A stretch of 64,000 nt of DNA from positions 124,001-188,000 of the forward strand of contig JANFAH010000049.1 of NCBI GenBank assembly GCA_024663395.1, given 5' to 3'. The notes below the pieces were generated by a model. It was given only the letters and a program-made list of their open reading frames with translations, was not told the origin of the DNA and did not search any database. A program made the translations under genes and the position numbers. This document shows, piece after piece, positions 21,001 to 31,800 of this stretch. How positions within the stretch are numbered: the stretch's first letter is position 1; every line of letters begins with the position of its first letter. Origin of the DNA: Pisolithus tinctorius (Eukaryota > Basidiomycota > Agaricomycetes > Boletales > Pisolithaceae).

Positions 21001-21584
21001 CTTGGGCTCATGACTATGCAGTTGACCTAGACTCACTGCACCAATACCTACGTGAGGAGATGACCCTCACACAACAGCGCTACCAAGTACCAGCCAATGC
21101 CAAATGCATGCCGGCTCCGGACTTCAAGGTCGGTGACCAAGTATATGTCAAAGCCAAATACTTCTGGTCTACTCGGCCTTCCAAGAAGCTCTCGGAGAAG
21201 AATCTTGGGCCATACCCGGTCATAGCTCAGGCCGGTACCCACTCTTTCACACTGTGCCTGCCGGACTCAATGCACGCAGTGCACCTGGTCTTCCATGTTT
21301 CCCAACTCGAGCCAGCCGTCCCTAATACCATCCCAAACCGGACTCAACCACCACCCCCACCAGTCGAGGTTGATGGTGAACTAGAGTTCGAGGTAGCAGA
21401 AATCCTCGACTCCAAGGTCGACTGGTGTCGCCGGTGTTGGTTACAGTATCTAGTCCGGTGGACCGGCTATGAAGGGACAGATGAAGAAACTACTTGGGTA
21501 CTCGCCACTGAGCTTGACAATGCCTCTGAACTCGTACAAGAGTTCCACTCCCGCTACCCCACCAAACCCGGCCCGTACCAGTGA
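18009..21584 (+). pseudogene. pol: El-D pol: protease, RT, RNase H, integrase, chromodomain; integrase zinc domain deleted
   Basis: Pol is expressed by -1 shift and is open to 20365. Protease LVDSGSTHCFID (near 18170) has its catalytic DSG intact. RT includes VKKKDSSLWLCVDF (near 18990), MPFGLTNAPATFQ (19230) and the catalytic YLDD (19316-19327). RNase H has TDASDYAIAGIL (19760) and [13 protein letters not shown] (19865). At about 20342 roughly 145 bp are missing compared with El-B. The deletion removes the two zinc-binding histidines of integrase (HDHPLSGHFG) and shifts the frame. The DDE core resumes in the original frame (SMDFIEQLP near 20510, DRGSEFVS near 20695, EGDGQTERTNQTLEQ near 20790). 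The chromodomain (YLVRWTGYEGTDEETTW) ends the protein at 21584. Two cysteines of the HHCC motif remain (near 20415). Particles and cDNA could be made, but integrase should be inactive. Confidence 0.94.
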
Positions 21585-21781
21585 AGGTCCAGCTTCGACT
21601 GGCCTCGCTGTTCTGTTTCCGTTTCTGTTTTCCTATCGGTATCTAGTGTTCCTTTAATCTCTTACTTACTATGTTTTCTTTTCTTGTCTGTTCTCACCTA
21701 CTATACAAGACCGAGAGCGGACACTGGACACCACACATGACATTCGCAGAGGAAGGACTACAAGACTCTACGCTACGATGA

Positions 21782-22855
21782 CTACTTGGCTTCGGCCATA
21801 CTCTCATCCTCCCCCTCGGACTCCTCCTCTTTGTCCTTGCTGTGGTTCTTTAACCACTCTGCCTCCTCGCGCAACTCGTCAGAGTCGAGCTCGGACGAAC
21901 CTGAGCCTGAAGGGGACACCGCCATCCCGAAGCCGTATGATTCATCGAGTATTGACTCGAGGGCATCGGCAATGTGGTCCGAGTTCTTGACAGCAGTTTC
22001 GTGCAGCTCGAAAAGGCTGGCCAGGTTGTTGGCAATCAGCCCAGCCGCATCGATAAGATGCTCGAGCTTGTCCTCCAAGCCCGAGTACCTGGTCGCACTG
22101 GCCTCCTTCACCCCGCTCCCGCCAGCCTCAAGTTCGTTGAGGTCCAAGACCTCGGTTGGCCTCGCACTCGTCCTCGCCCGCTTTTGTGTGCTGGGCCCGG
22201 CCTTGGTGTTCTCCTCGTCGGCTTTCCGCTTCTTCCCTTTGTCAGTCCTCCCGGCCTTAGGACCGGCCTTGGCGTCTTTCCCATCCCTGGGCCAGCGACA
22301 CTTGCCTTTTGATAGGTTGCAGCGCACACAGGCCATGTGCTTCTTGTTACCATCTACGACAAACTCGCAGATGACTTGAGCCCAGGCGCAACGAGTACAA
22401 CTAAAGAGGAGGTTAGAAAAAATAAGCACGCACAAAGGTAGAAGTGATACTCACCCAGGGTCCATGACCACTTTCTTCACCTCCCCCCCGGCCTCATCAC
22501 TCTTGCCAGCCTCGGCCTTGCGCTTGCACTCGGCCTCCCGCTTCTCCTCCTCTTCGCACACCCTCTTCTCTTTGGCCTCCCGCTCTGCCTTCTCGGCCTC
22601 GGCCTTCTCCTTCTCAGCCCTCTCGGCCTCAATCCGCTCCCTCTCTGCTCTCTTGGCCTCCAGTTGTGCCTGCTCCTCCTGCCAGGCTTGTTCAGCTGCC
22701 TTTCGCCTTTTTCTCTCCTTCGCCTTCGCCTTCATCACCTCCTCTTTGTCATTGGTGTCATACCTGATGTCGTCATCAGGCAGTTGGGTCCAGTCAATAA
22801 TGACCTGGCCTTCGTCGTCGTTGTCAGTCACAGCAATCAGCCTCGAGTTGGACAT
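21782..22855 (-). CDS. El-D antisense accessory gene: coiled coil plus Zn2Cys6 cluster, two exons, intact
   Basis: Exon 1 is 22855-22455 (MSNSRLIAV start). The intron is 22454-22401 (54 nt, GTGAGT...TTTAG). Exon 2 is 22400-21782. The joined frame has 339 codons plus TAG. Residues 1-40 are acidic (DNDDEGQVIIDWTQLPDDD). Residues 45-125 are a Lys/Glu/Arg/Ala heptad-rich helix, a likely long coiled coil. The zinc cluster follows the splice immediately: CTRCAWAQVIC...CVRCNLSKGKC, spaced C-x2-C-x6-C-x12-C-x2-C-x6-C as in Zn2Cys6 regulators. A basic linker (KGKKRKAD) comes next, then a helix (YSGLEDKLEHLIDAAGLIANN) and an acidic tail ending MAEAK. An earlier in-frame ATG (22966) was not chosen because the homologues start at the MSNSR/MSDSR position. 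It converges on pol, with stops 197 bp apart. Its own promoter would lie between 22856 and the 3' LTR. Confidence 0.82.
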
Positions 22856-22992
22856 GATGAATAGGATGAGAAAGAAAGACGCAAAGGGCTTAGCGAGCCA
22901 CAAGTAACGTTTTTTCAAACTCAGCCGATTTTCGGACTCAGCCTGCCACTCTCGCAGGGGTCTCATGGGTTTGACCCCTAAGAGGGGGATAC

Positions 22993-23518
22993 TGTCATAG
23001 TCGTGCCTCGACTCTGGCCGGACTTGGCCTCACGCTCACTCAGTCCGGCCTTGGCCTCGCCAATCCTGTATCTCCAGTTGGTCTAGCGCGGTAGACACTG
23101 CTTTGCAGTGTCTGTCATTTCGGTTAAGTCCTGTCCCCAGTCCTGTCCCCGGTCCACCTGTCCCGGTCTCCGTTACCTTAGTCATACGTTAGTAATCCTT
23201 GTCTTACCAATCCTCTTAGCAATCCTTGCGAGACCGGCATTACCGGTCTCCGTACTATAGTTACTTCTACTATATAAACTCGTAGATACTCGGCCTGTAG
23301 ACCTCAGTCTGAAATCAACTAAGTTAACCCTGATAACTCCATCTCGGCCTCGGACTCGGACTGAGACCCACGCAAGGGAATAGCGCTGTACTCTCAGTCG
23401 CTAAGTCCAAACAGTCCAAACTTCTGTACCCTCGTCTCCCCTCTCAATCCCGACCCCTCGACCTCATGCCTCCCTTGGTCTCCAGTCTGGCCTCAACCCG
23501 GAAACCCCATACTTGACA
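22993..23518 (+). repeat. LTR-D, 3' LTR of El-D
   Basis: TGTCATAGTC...CATACTTGACA (526 bp), following the polypurine tract AGAGGGGGATAC. The target duplication cctac follows at 23519-23523. It differs from the 5' LTR by a few substitutions, mostly transitions at CpG. Confidence 0.96.
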
Positions 23519-24538
23519 CCTACTCCGACCAACTCCGATGCTATATAAGGTCTAGAGAGGGGTTTGGAAGCAAGTCCGACACAGAAGAACAGAACTCCGA
23601 CTAGCGGAGTGTCGGCAGGAACGAAGACCGCCGAGACAAAGGCAGAGCAGAGTGAGGGTGTCGGGTTTAGCTCGTGCGCTACCCCCTTGCACGATCTCAG
23701 CCCTTGTATTTCAGAGGGAGAGTACAGATGGAGAGTCGGAGACAAGTCTGACAGACAGAAGACGGAGTCAGGAGGAGTAGGAACTAAGTTGATATTTGTA
23801 CTGAAGAACAGCAGAGTACAGTACATGCTTTTATACTGTTACGGAGGTACAGTAATCGGAATTGGAACTGACATACGGAGACTCATAAATTTTCAAGTAA
23901 AATTTCCTGGACGATGAATGAAGGGTAGACGGCGGACATACGAACGGGTAACACAGAACATCCAGAAAAGGAAATAGTCCAGGTGCTGGACCATGCGGTG
24001 AGCGTGCTGTGGAGTACCTGACTGCGAAGGTAGTCACATGCCCCTGAGAGAACAGACTGCTTGGTCCGGTAGGAGAGTAACACAAGTCTGACAACAGTCG
24101 GAGTGGAGATGGTTCGTAGACGATAGAAGGTGGGCGGAGTTGGTGCGGAGTGAGTGAATGACCGGCAGAAAAGGTTGCGGAGTGAGTAAAGACCTATGAT
24201 GATCACACAGTCATGACACCTGGCCCCTGTCCCAGACCTCTCCCTGGCTTCCATAAGGGTACAGCACATAAGCTGAGACCAAGGGAGGTAGATCCAACCC
24301 TGGACCAGCTTCCCCCTGTGCACACTCCAAGACCAGCTGGTTTCCCACAGTCCCAGTCTTGTTCCCATGCTCCCAGCCTTAAGTCTGGTCCTCCAGACTT
24401 AGCCCCTGACCTCTGGCCTTAACTCCAGTCCAACTGGACTTGGCCCCTGTCTCCTGGCCTTGACTTTGGTCACCTGGACTTAGCCCCTGTCACCCAGTCT
24501 TGAAGCCTGGTCACCCAAGGGTAAACCCATACTTAACA

Positions 24539-25067
24539 CAGACCATCAATGTGTGCTACTGAGTGTGCAAAGCAGAGATCACATGCACCACCAAGTCTGC
24601 CACCAACAATAAGTCTAAGTTGTCCTCCTTGTCCTCTGCTCTGAAGGCCAATGCCAAGGGTAAACAGAAAGATCTGCCCAAGTCTGACACATCCAAGTCT
24701 GTCATTGCCCATCTTTTGGGCAAGGATGGCAAACTCACCTCTGCTGAATGCCAGTGCAGGATGAAGAACAACCTCTGCCTCTTCTGCAGTGAGGCTGGCC
24801 ACTCCACCAAGGACTGTCCCAAGTCAACCTCTCATGCAGCCAAAGCCTGCACCACTATGGCTGAAGCTCTGCCTGCTCTGCCCATGGAGAAGGCTGAGCA
24901 AAATATTAGTCTGCTCCTCTAGGGAGTCCACACAGCCTGGAGGAAGCATTGACCCCAACTGTGCACAACTGGACATCTGACTCAACACATCTGCTCTCTC
25001 TAGTCCAATTCCTTACTTCCATCTGTAACTCTTCTTGATTATTCTGTTGATACTGTTTCTGCATTGA
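24539..25067 (+). pseudogene. gag: El-E gag C-terminus with zinc knuckle, and start of pol
   Basis: This continues the gag frame left at 14120. A Lys/Ser-rich linker is followed by [20 protein letters not shown], then the CCHC knuckle CLFCSEAGHSTKDC (near 24775-24815), ending at TAG about 24921. A decayed version of the gag-pol hairpin (TGCTCCTCTAGG ... CCTGGAGGAAGCA) lies at about 24913-24948. The pol frame then runs, with stops, to 25067, where LTR-M inserted (duplication attga). Confidence 0.82.
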
Positions 25068-25641
25068 TGTTAAGTCCAGGTCTTCACCGGTCCAAGGCCA
25101 GTCCGGAGTCTGGTCGGGGGTTAGGGGGTAATATGAGATATCAAGGGGTTTGGACTATTGGACTTAGCGACTGAGGGCGCAGCGCTATTCCCTTGCGTGG
25201 GCCATAGTCTGGTCAAGAGACAGAAGGCAGAGGACGAGAGAGACCGGGTTAAGACGAGAACTAGTTTGATTTCAGACTGAGGCTAAACAGAATATCCTAC
25301 GGCTTAAATACTAGAAGTAACCTAAGTGTAACATAGCACCGGAGACCGGTCTGTGCCAGTACAGCGATGATTGGTAAGTAGTGTTACAAAGAATCTTATC
25401 AAGCAAGGACTATGAACAAGGGATTACCGGGAACTGGGGCAGGACATGTGGCTGGGCCAGGTGTTACACCGGCCCGGTACCAACTGAGGGGACAACTCGA
25501 CTGGACACTGCCTTGCAGTGCCTTGCGAGCTAACACGTTTCTGGGTCGAAGGGTCAAGGCCGGGACCGGGGCAAGGGTTGGACAGGACCAGTCAAGACCA
25601 GGATAGAGCCGGTCTGGGGTGGTCTGGGCATGGTCATGACA
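25068..25641 (-). repeat. Solo LTR-M in El-E pol
   Basis: TGTTAAGTCC...GTCATGACA (574 bp, minus orientation) with a perfect duplication attga at 25063-25067 and 25642-25646. It is CpG-rich inside a CpG-poor host element, so it is a recent insertion. It interrupts the protease domain. Confidence 0.93.
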
Positions 25642-26882
25642 ATTGATTGATTCCAGTGCTTCTCATTGTTTTGTAGACTTGTCTATAATCAAAAAATATT
25701 CTATTCCTGTTTCCTCCATTTCTCCACCAGTTCTGCTCTGCCTGTTTGATGGTAGTACAAATGCTGTCATTTCCCAAGAAGTAGATCTTTCCCTCCACTT
25801 CCCTTCTGGTGATGTCAATTCTGCTTCATTTTATGTTACTCCATTGGATTCTTCTTGTTCACTGGTGTTAGGGCACAACTGGCTCACCCACTTCAATCCA
25901 TCAATTGACTGGGTACTGGGCAGTATATCATTTAAACCACTGTGACAGGAAATGCTGATGCCCCAGGCACCTTCATCACTCTCTGCTGTGACTTCTGCTC
26001 TGGAACTGACACCCTCCACTCCATCTGCAGCTCTGACTGCAGCTCCAACTGACTTGCTGCACCCCACTCTGTTTGTCTCACTCATCAAAGCTGCCATGTA
26101 TGTCAGAGCCTGTGCTCTCCCTGGCTCTAGGCAGTTCTGCTTACAGCTCTCTGCTGATGATGTGAAGCTTCATGCATCCTCCACTTCCTCTCCACCTCCT
26201 GACCTCTCCTCAGTCCCTCCTGAGTATTGTGAGTTTGCCAATGTCTTTAGTAAGGACAAGGCTACTGAACTTCTGCCACACCACTTGTTCAATCTCATGA
26301 TCAACCTCAAGGAAGGAGCTTCTCTGCCTATTGGCATGATCTACTCTCTTTCCCCACCAGAGCCTGAAGCTCTCTGCACCTTCATTGACAAGCATCTTGG
26401 CTATGGCTTCATCAAGCAGTTCATCTCTGCCCACAGTGCCCCTGTCCTCTTTGTAAAGAAGAAGGTCAGTTCACTCCACCTCTGCATAGACTATTGAGGA
26501 CTCAATAAAATCACAAAAAAAGATTGCTATCTTCTGCTGCTCATCTTTGACTTACTTGACTTTCCAAGCCATGATAAAGTCTACACAAAGATCAACCTCC
26601 ACCATGCCTATCATCTAGTCTGCATTGCAGATGGAGATGAATGGAAAATGGCTTTCTGCACTCACTATGGTTCTTATGAGTGGCAGGTATTGCCCTTTGG
26701 TCTGACTAATGCACCTGTGGCTTTCCAGTGATTCATCAGTAGCATCTTCGCAGACATGCTCAATGTCTGCATCATGGTATACCTCAATGACATTTTAATT
26801 TATTTGCAGGACATGAAGTTGCACCATGACCACATAAAGGAGGTACTCCACCACCTTCAAAAGCATGGGCTCTGTGCCAAGC
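25642..26882 (+). pseudogene. pol: El-E pol, protease and RT part
   Basis: Protease remnant [12 protein letters not shown] (near 25648) has lost the Gly of DSG. The protein continues through [19 protein letters not shown] (25870) to the RT, with VFSKDKATELLPHH (26250), APVLFVKKK (26445), LCIDY followed by TGA where homologues have Arg-Gly-Leu-Asn (26497), and MVYLNDILIY (26775), where the catalytic YLDD is now YLND. Stops at 25944, 26497 and about 26730 correspond to Arg or Gln codons changed by C to T or G to A. The frame stops at KHGLCAK where El-C inserted and resumes at 34662. Confidence 0.85.
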
Positions 26883-27408
26883 TGTCATAGTCATGTCTCG
26901 ACCCTGGCCAGACTCAGCCTCGCACTTGCTCAGTCCAGCCTTGGCCTCACCAATCCCTTATCCCCAGATGTCCTAGCATGGTTAACACTGCTTTGGCAGT
27001 GCATGTCACTTCAGTTAAGCTCTGCCTGGTCTTGTCCCTGGTCCACCCTGTCCTGGTCTCCACTACCTTAGTCATACCTTACTAATACTAATCTTACCAA
27101 TCATCTTAGCAATCTTTGCAAGACTGGCATTACCGGTCTCCATACTATAGCTACTTTTAGTATATAAAGTCTTAGATACTCAGCCTGTACTTCCTCAGTC
27201 TGAAATCAACTAAGTTACTCTGATAACCCTGCCTTGGCCTTGGACTTGGACTGTGACCCACACAAGGGAATAGCACTGTGTCCTCAGTTGCTAAGTCCAA
27301 TCAGTCCACCCCTTTGTATCTTTGTCTTTCCTCCTGATCCCAACCCCCTGGCCTTGCACCTGCTTTGGTCTCTGGTCTGGCCTCAACCTGGACATCATGA
27401 ACTTGACA
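26883..27408 (+). repeat. LTR-D, 5' LTR of El-C
   Basis: TGTCATAGTC...GAACTTGACA (526 bp). It keeps the TATA box region, the AGTCTGAAAT start motif (near 27197) and the complementary ATTTCAGACT just after the LTR (27411-27420). Confidence 0.94.
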
Positions 27409-27446
27409 GTATTTCAGACTTGCTACTTGTGTGGGTCTAACACACC

Positions 27447-28811
27447 ATGGCAACAAAGACTCATTTCCAACCTCCCCATGGCCACTCTGTCACCAACCCT
27501 GACTCCACCTCAGCCAGTGGAACTCATCATGAGACAGCACTAGCTGCCTTGGGCACCACTAGGCAATCCCCAGACCCTGTTAGTCCTTTCAGGGGCTTTT
27601 CAGCCTGAACATCCAATACTCCTACCCCACATTTCCCCATTGCTCCCATCCCTGGTGGTGATCCTGGGGATGAAGGGCCAGATGATGATGACAACAACAA
27701 CCCTGATGATGATGACCCTGGCAATGGTCCTGGTGATGATGGGCCCAGTGATGATAATCCAGATGAGAATGATCCAGAGGATGAACTGGACTTCCCAGAC
27801 CTGGACACCAAACCTGCAGTTGTGGTCTTTGACAGTCTTGCAAAGGCCATCAAGCTACTGGCCCACAACACCTGCACTGGTCCTGAGTCCTCAAGCAGGA
27901 CCAAGTTGCATGAGCCTGATACCTTTGATGGCACTGACCCCAAGAAGCTCTGCACCTTCTTTATCTGGTGTGAGCTTAATTTTCAAGACCAACCCCAGGC
28001 TTTCAGGACCAACTATGCCAAAGTCATCATTGCCCAGTCCTACCTCAAAGGCATGGCCTTAGAATGGTTTGAGCTGGACTTGCTCAGGGTTGAGGACCCC
28101 AATGACTGGCCTCTCTGGATGGACTCCTGGAGGGAGTTCATCCTAGAACTACAAACCACCTTTGGCCCTCATGACCCAGTTGCCGATGCCAAAAGCCAAC
28201 TCAACCACCTACACATGAAAGATAGCCAGTGCATTAACAAATATGTAGTGGACTTCAACCAGCTTGCTTCACAAGTCTGGGGCTATGGAGATGGTGTGCT
28301 GCACCATCACTTCTGCTCCAGGCTCCCAGACCAGATCAAAGACGAAGTCTGTTGGGTTGGTAAGCCCCAGAAACTACACAAGCTCTGCCACCTTGCCCAC
28401 GAAATAGATGTGTGCTATTGGGAGTGCAAGGAAGAAATCCAATGGGCAAGTAAGCATCAGGGCTCATCCTCCTCCTCCTCCAACAAGTCCAGTGGCTCCA
28501 GCAGCAACAACCAGCCCAAGACTGGCAGCAACAACACTGGTTCTACCCAGTCCAAGCTGGCTTCATTGAAGCCAGGCAATAACAGCAATTTGTCCAAGCT
28601 TGAGTCAAGCAAACTTGGCAAGGATGGAAAGCTCACCCCTGAGGAATGCAAGTGTCACATGGATGGGAACCTCTGCATGTTCTGTGGAGGGTCCAGTCAT
28701 TTTGCTGATAAATGCCTAAAGAAAGCCAGTAAGGCCAAGGCTCATGCCACAGCCACCACCAAGGCCGCACTGGCCTCGGGCTTGTGTTCTACCCCTGAGA
28801 CAAAAAAATAG
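27447..28811 (+). pseudogene. gag: El-C gag, one nonsense codon
   Basis: The frame has 455 codons including the stop, the same length as El-B Gag, and starts MATKTHFQPPHGHS. A TGA near 27606 replaces the CGG of El-D's FSARTSN-equivalent position. Everything downstream is open: the acidic tract, the core (KLHEPDTFDGTDPKKL, LPDQIKDEVCWVG) and the knuckle CMFCGGSSHFADKC. It ends at TAG after the A_AAA_AAA heptamer. Only one lesion separates it from a complete Gag, although many Arg codons have become Cys, His, Gln or Trp by CpG decay. Confidence 0.92.
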
Positions 28812-28849
28812 GTAGCAGCTCCTGGGACTCTGCACAAACTGGGAGCTGT
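28802..28849 (+). promoter_or_regulatory. El-C -1 frameshift signal (decayed copy)
   Basis: A_AAA_AAA (28802-28808) and TAG are followed by a stem, GCAGCTCC (from 28815) with GGAGCTGT (to 28849). Its substitutions relative to El-D create G-U pairs and leave the stem intact. Confidence 0.7.
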
Positions 28850-31800
28850 GTTGACTCCAGTTGTGCAAACTTGGAGGCTAGACTCAACACATCTGCTCTT
28901 TCCAGTCTGAATTCATTAACCCCCTATGTCACATTAGAAAACCATGAACTACCTCAGCTTTGTACTTTAGTGGACTCCAGTTCCACACACTGTTTTATAG
29001 ATAACCAATTTGTTAATCAACACTCATTTACCCTGTACTCAGTCTCCCCAATCCAACTCTGGCTCTTCGATGGAACATCCACTTTTACCATAACTCAAGC
29101 AGTAGATCTCAATATCCACTTCACATCTGGTGATGTCACCCCAGTAACCCTGTTTTTAGCCCTGTTGGATTCTGAGTGTAAGATAGTCCTTGGACATGAC
29201 TGGCTCACCTGCTACAATCTGTTGATTGATTGGGTACTGAGTAGTCTAACATTCTGGACTCCTGCACAAGGAATGCCAACCCCATTGACACCCCCTGTAA
29301 GCCCAGTCTCCACCAGCCTCCCTGACTCTGGTCCTAGTGACCAACCTGGCCTTGTGCCATCTGTACTGGTCTCTGACTCCCTGGCTTGCACCCCCCTGAA
29401 GGCCCCTCTTGTTTCCCTAATCAATGCAGCTGCCTTTGTGTGTGCCTGCAAACTTGAAGGGTCTGTCCAGTTCCAACTTCAGCTCTGCCCCTCAGACTCA
29501 GCTCAAGCCTGATTGGCCTCAGCTTCCCCTCCTCTGGCCTTACCCAATGTACTGGAAGAGTACCATGACTTTGCTGATGTATTCAGCAAGGCCAGGGCCT
29601 CAGCACTCCCACCACACTGGGAGTATGACCTGAAAATAGAGCTTGAAGAAGGAACAACCCCACCCCTAAGCACCATCTATTCACTGTCCCTAGTTGAGCT
29701 CCAAGCTCTCCAGACTTTCATCAATGAGAACCTCACCACCAGTTTCATTTGTCTGACCTCTTCCCCCTATGCTGTGCTGGTCCCCTTCATTAAGAAGAAG
29801 GATGGCTCCCTCCAGCTCTGTATAGACTTCTGCAGCCTGAACAAAATCACTAAGAAAGACCAATACCCACTACTGCTCATCTCCAACCTCTTAGACTCAC
29901 CAAGCTGAGCCAAGATCTATACAAAGATTGATCTTTGACATGCCTACCATCTTGTCCAGATTGCTCTGGGTGATGAATGGAAGACTGCATTTTGGACTCA
30001 GTATGGGTCTTATGAGTGGTTAGTAATGCCTTTTGGCCTCACCAATCACTGCAAGCATTTCACAAATTTTCACAACAAAACATGTTGAAAAGAATCAAAA
30101 GAAGAGATACCATGTTATTTGGGATGTTTTCACACAAAACATCCAAGAGTAATGTTTTATTTTCTCTGCATGTCTTACCTGTAAATATTAATTGTTGGTA
30201 ATGACCATTAGCTTCTAGTCTAATGGGGATTACCATCAATTCATGTTTGCTGGTGGAGAAGGCAAAGAAAATGAAATGTTATTTTTGGATTTTGTCTGTC
30301 AAAACATCCATAAAAACATGGTATCTTTTCTTTCAATTTTGTTCAACATGTTTGGTCATGAAAAATTGTGAAGTGCTTGCAGTGAATGCCCTGGCCACCT
30401 TCCAATGCTTCATGAATACCATCTTCATGGACATGTTGGATGTTTGCATGGTTGTCTACCTTGATGACATTTTGATCTACTCCAGAGATAAGGAGTCCCA
30501 CAAGCAGCATGTCCAAGAAGTACTCCACTGGCTTTGGCTTCATGGCCTTTATGCAAAGCCAGAGAAATGTGAGTTCCACTCAGACTTGGTTGAATACCTT
30601 GGTTTCCACCTTTCCCCTGCCAGCCTCACAATGTCAAAGGAAAAAGTCCAGACCATCTGCAATTGGCCCAAGCCTCACAAGGTCAAGGACATACAATCTT
30701 TCCTCAGCTTCACCAACTTCTACTGCCAGTTTATCTTCAACTACTCAGACATTGTTGTACCATTGACCTGGCTTACTTGTAGAGGTGCCCCTTGGAACTT
30801 CTCTAAGGAGTGCTGCTGGTCATTCAACAACCTCAAGGCCACCTTCATGACCATACCAGTCTTAACTCACTTCATCCCTGGGGCCCCCATTACTGTGGAG
30901 ACTGATGCATCAGACTATGCCATCACCAGCATCCTGTCCATTACTTGTGCAACAGCCAGATTCATCTGGTCACCTTCTACTCCTGGACTCTAACTGCCCT
31001 GGAGTTGAATTATGATACCCATGATAAGGAATTGCTTGCTATTTTTGAAGCATTCTGGACCTGGTGCCACTACCTTGAGGGCTCAGCCTCACTGGTTGAC
31101 ATTGTCACTGACCATAAGAACCTAGAGTACTCTTCTACCTCTAAGGTACTCACTCGCCACCAAGCTCACTGGTCTGAATTCCTCTTGCAGTTCAATATGA
31201 TCATCAGGTTCAGGCCCAGTAAGCTTGGGGCTAAGCCCAACACCCTAACTAGATGATGGGACATCTACCCCAAAGAGGGGGATAGTGGCTATGCCTGAGT
31301 GAACCTGCAGAACCTGAGACCAGTCTTCACCCAGGAGTAACTAGCAGTCTCCCTCCATGCAACCTACCTTGAGTACCCAGTCTTATGAGCAATCATGCTA
31401 ATGAACATAGAAAAACTCCATGGTGATATCCTGACCACACTGCTGGATGACCTGGTCTCACAAATCTGCCTGTCCAACATGTCTGATCCCTGGTGGTCAG
31501 TAGATGACACCAGTTTCCTTCATCTTGATGGAAGGATCTACATACTGGACTCAAATGATCTCTGCCTTAGGGTCTTGTGGCTTAAGCATGACCACCCCCT
31601 GTCTGGCCACTTCAGCCAAAACCACACTTTAGAACTCATCCAGAATGAGTATACCTGGCCCAGCCTCAGGACATTTGTCAAAGACTATGTCCAGTCCTGC
31701 ACAGCCTGTGCTCAGGCTAAGGTTCCCCAAGCAGCTTCCAGTGCCAGAGAGACCATGGAATTCCATCTCTATGGATTTCATTGAGCAACTCCTGACCTCA

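Larger units (their letters stand above)
15409..23518 (+). mobile_element. El-D: complete chromovirus with both LTRs and antisense gene
   Basis: This is a full-length Ty3/gypsy chromovirus. It has two 526-bp LTR-Ds (the left one split by LTR-N), a self-primer site, intact gag, a -1 frameshift signal, pol, an intact two-exon antisense gene, and a polypurine tract (CCCTAAGAGGGGGATAC, 22976-22992). A perfect target duplication cctac is at 15404-15408 and 23519-23523. CpG content is high and the two LTRs are very similar, so it is young. Pol has one inactivating deletion in the integrase zinc domain. Confidence 0.96.
15391..24218 (-). repeat. Solo LTR-A (minus) in LTR-H copy 1, split by El-D
   Basis: The left 18 bp (15391-15408) and right part (23524-24218) together make a 713-bp LTR-A. 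The target duplication cctgg is at 15386-15390 and 24219-24223. El-D lies inside it with its own duplication, cctac. Copy 2 of LTR-H is uninterrupted here (41620-41630), which confirms the join. Confidence 0.92.
14121..24538 (+). repeat. LTR-H copy 1 (solo), carrying nested LTR-As and El-D
   Basis: A solo LTR from TGTCATATCC to ACTTAACA sits in El-E gag, flanked by cagac on both sides. Without the two insertions it is about 845 bp. The body is rich in 'CCAGTCC/CTGGTC' motifs. The transcribed part has the hairpin motif (aagggtacagcacataagctgag, near 24255-24280). Copy 2 is at 37131-41940. Confidence 0.85.

Noticed and set aside
30223..30993. 256-codon frame starting inside the MITE and running into RT
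   Set aside because: Its N-terminus is MITE sequence read through by chance. Only the part after 30387 is El-C pol, so it is not a fusion gene.
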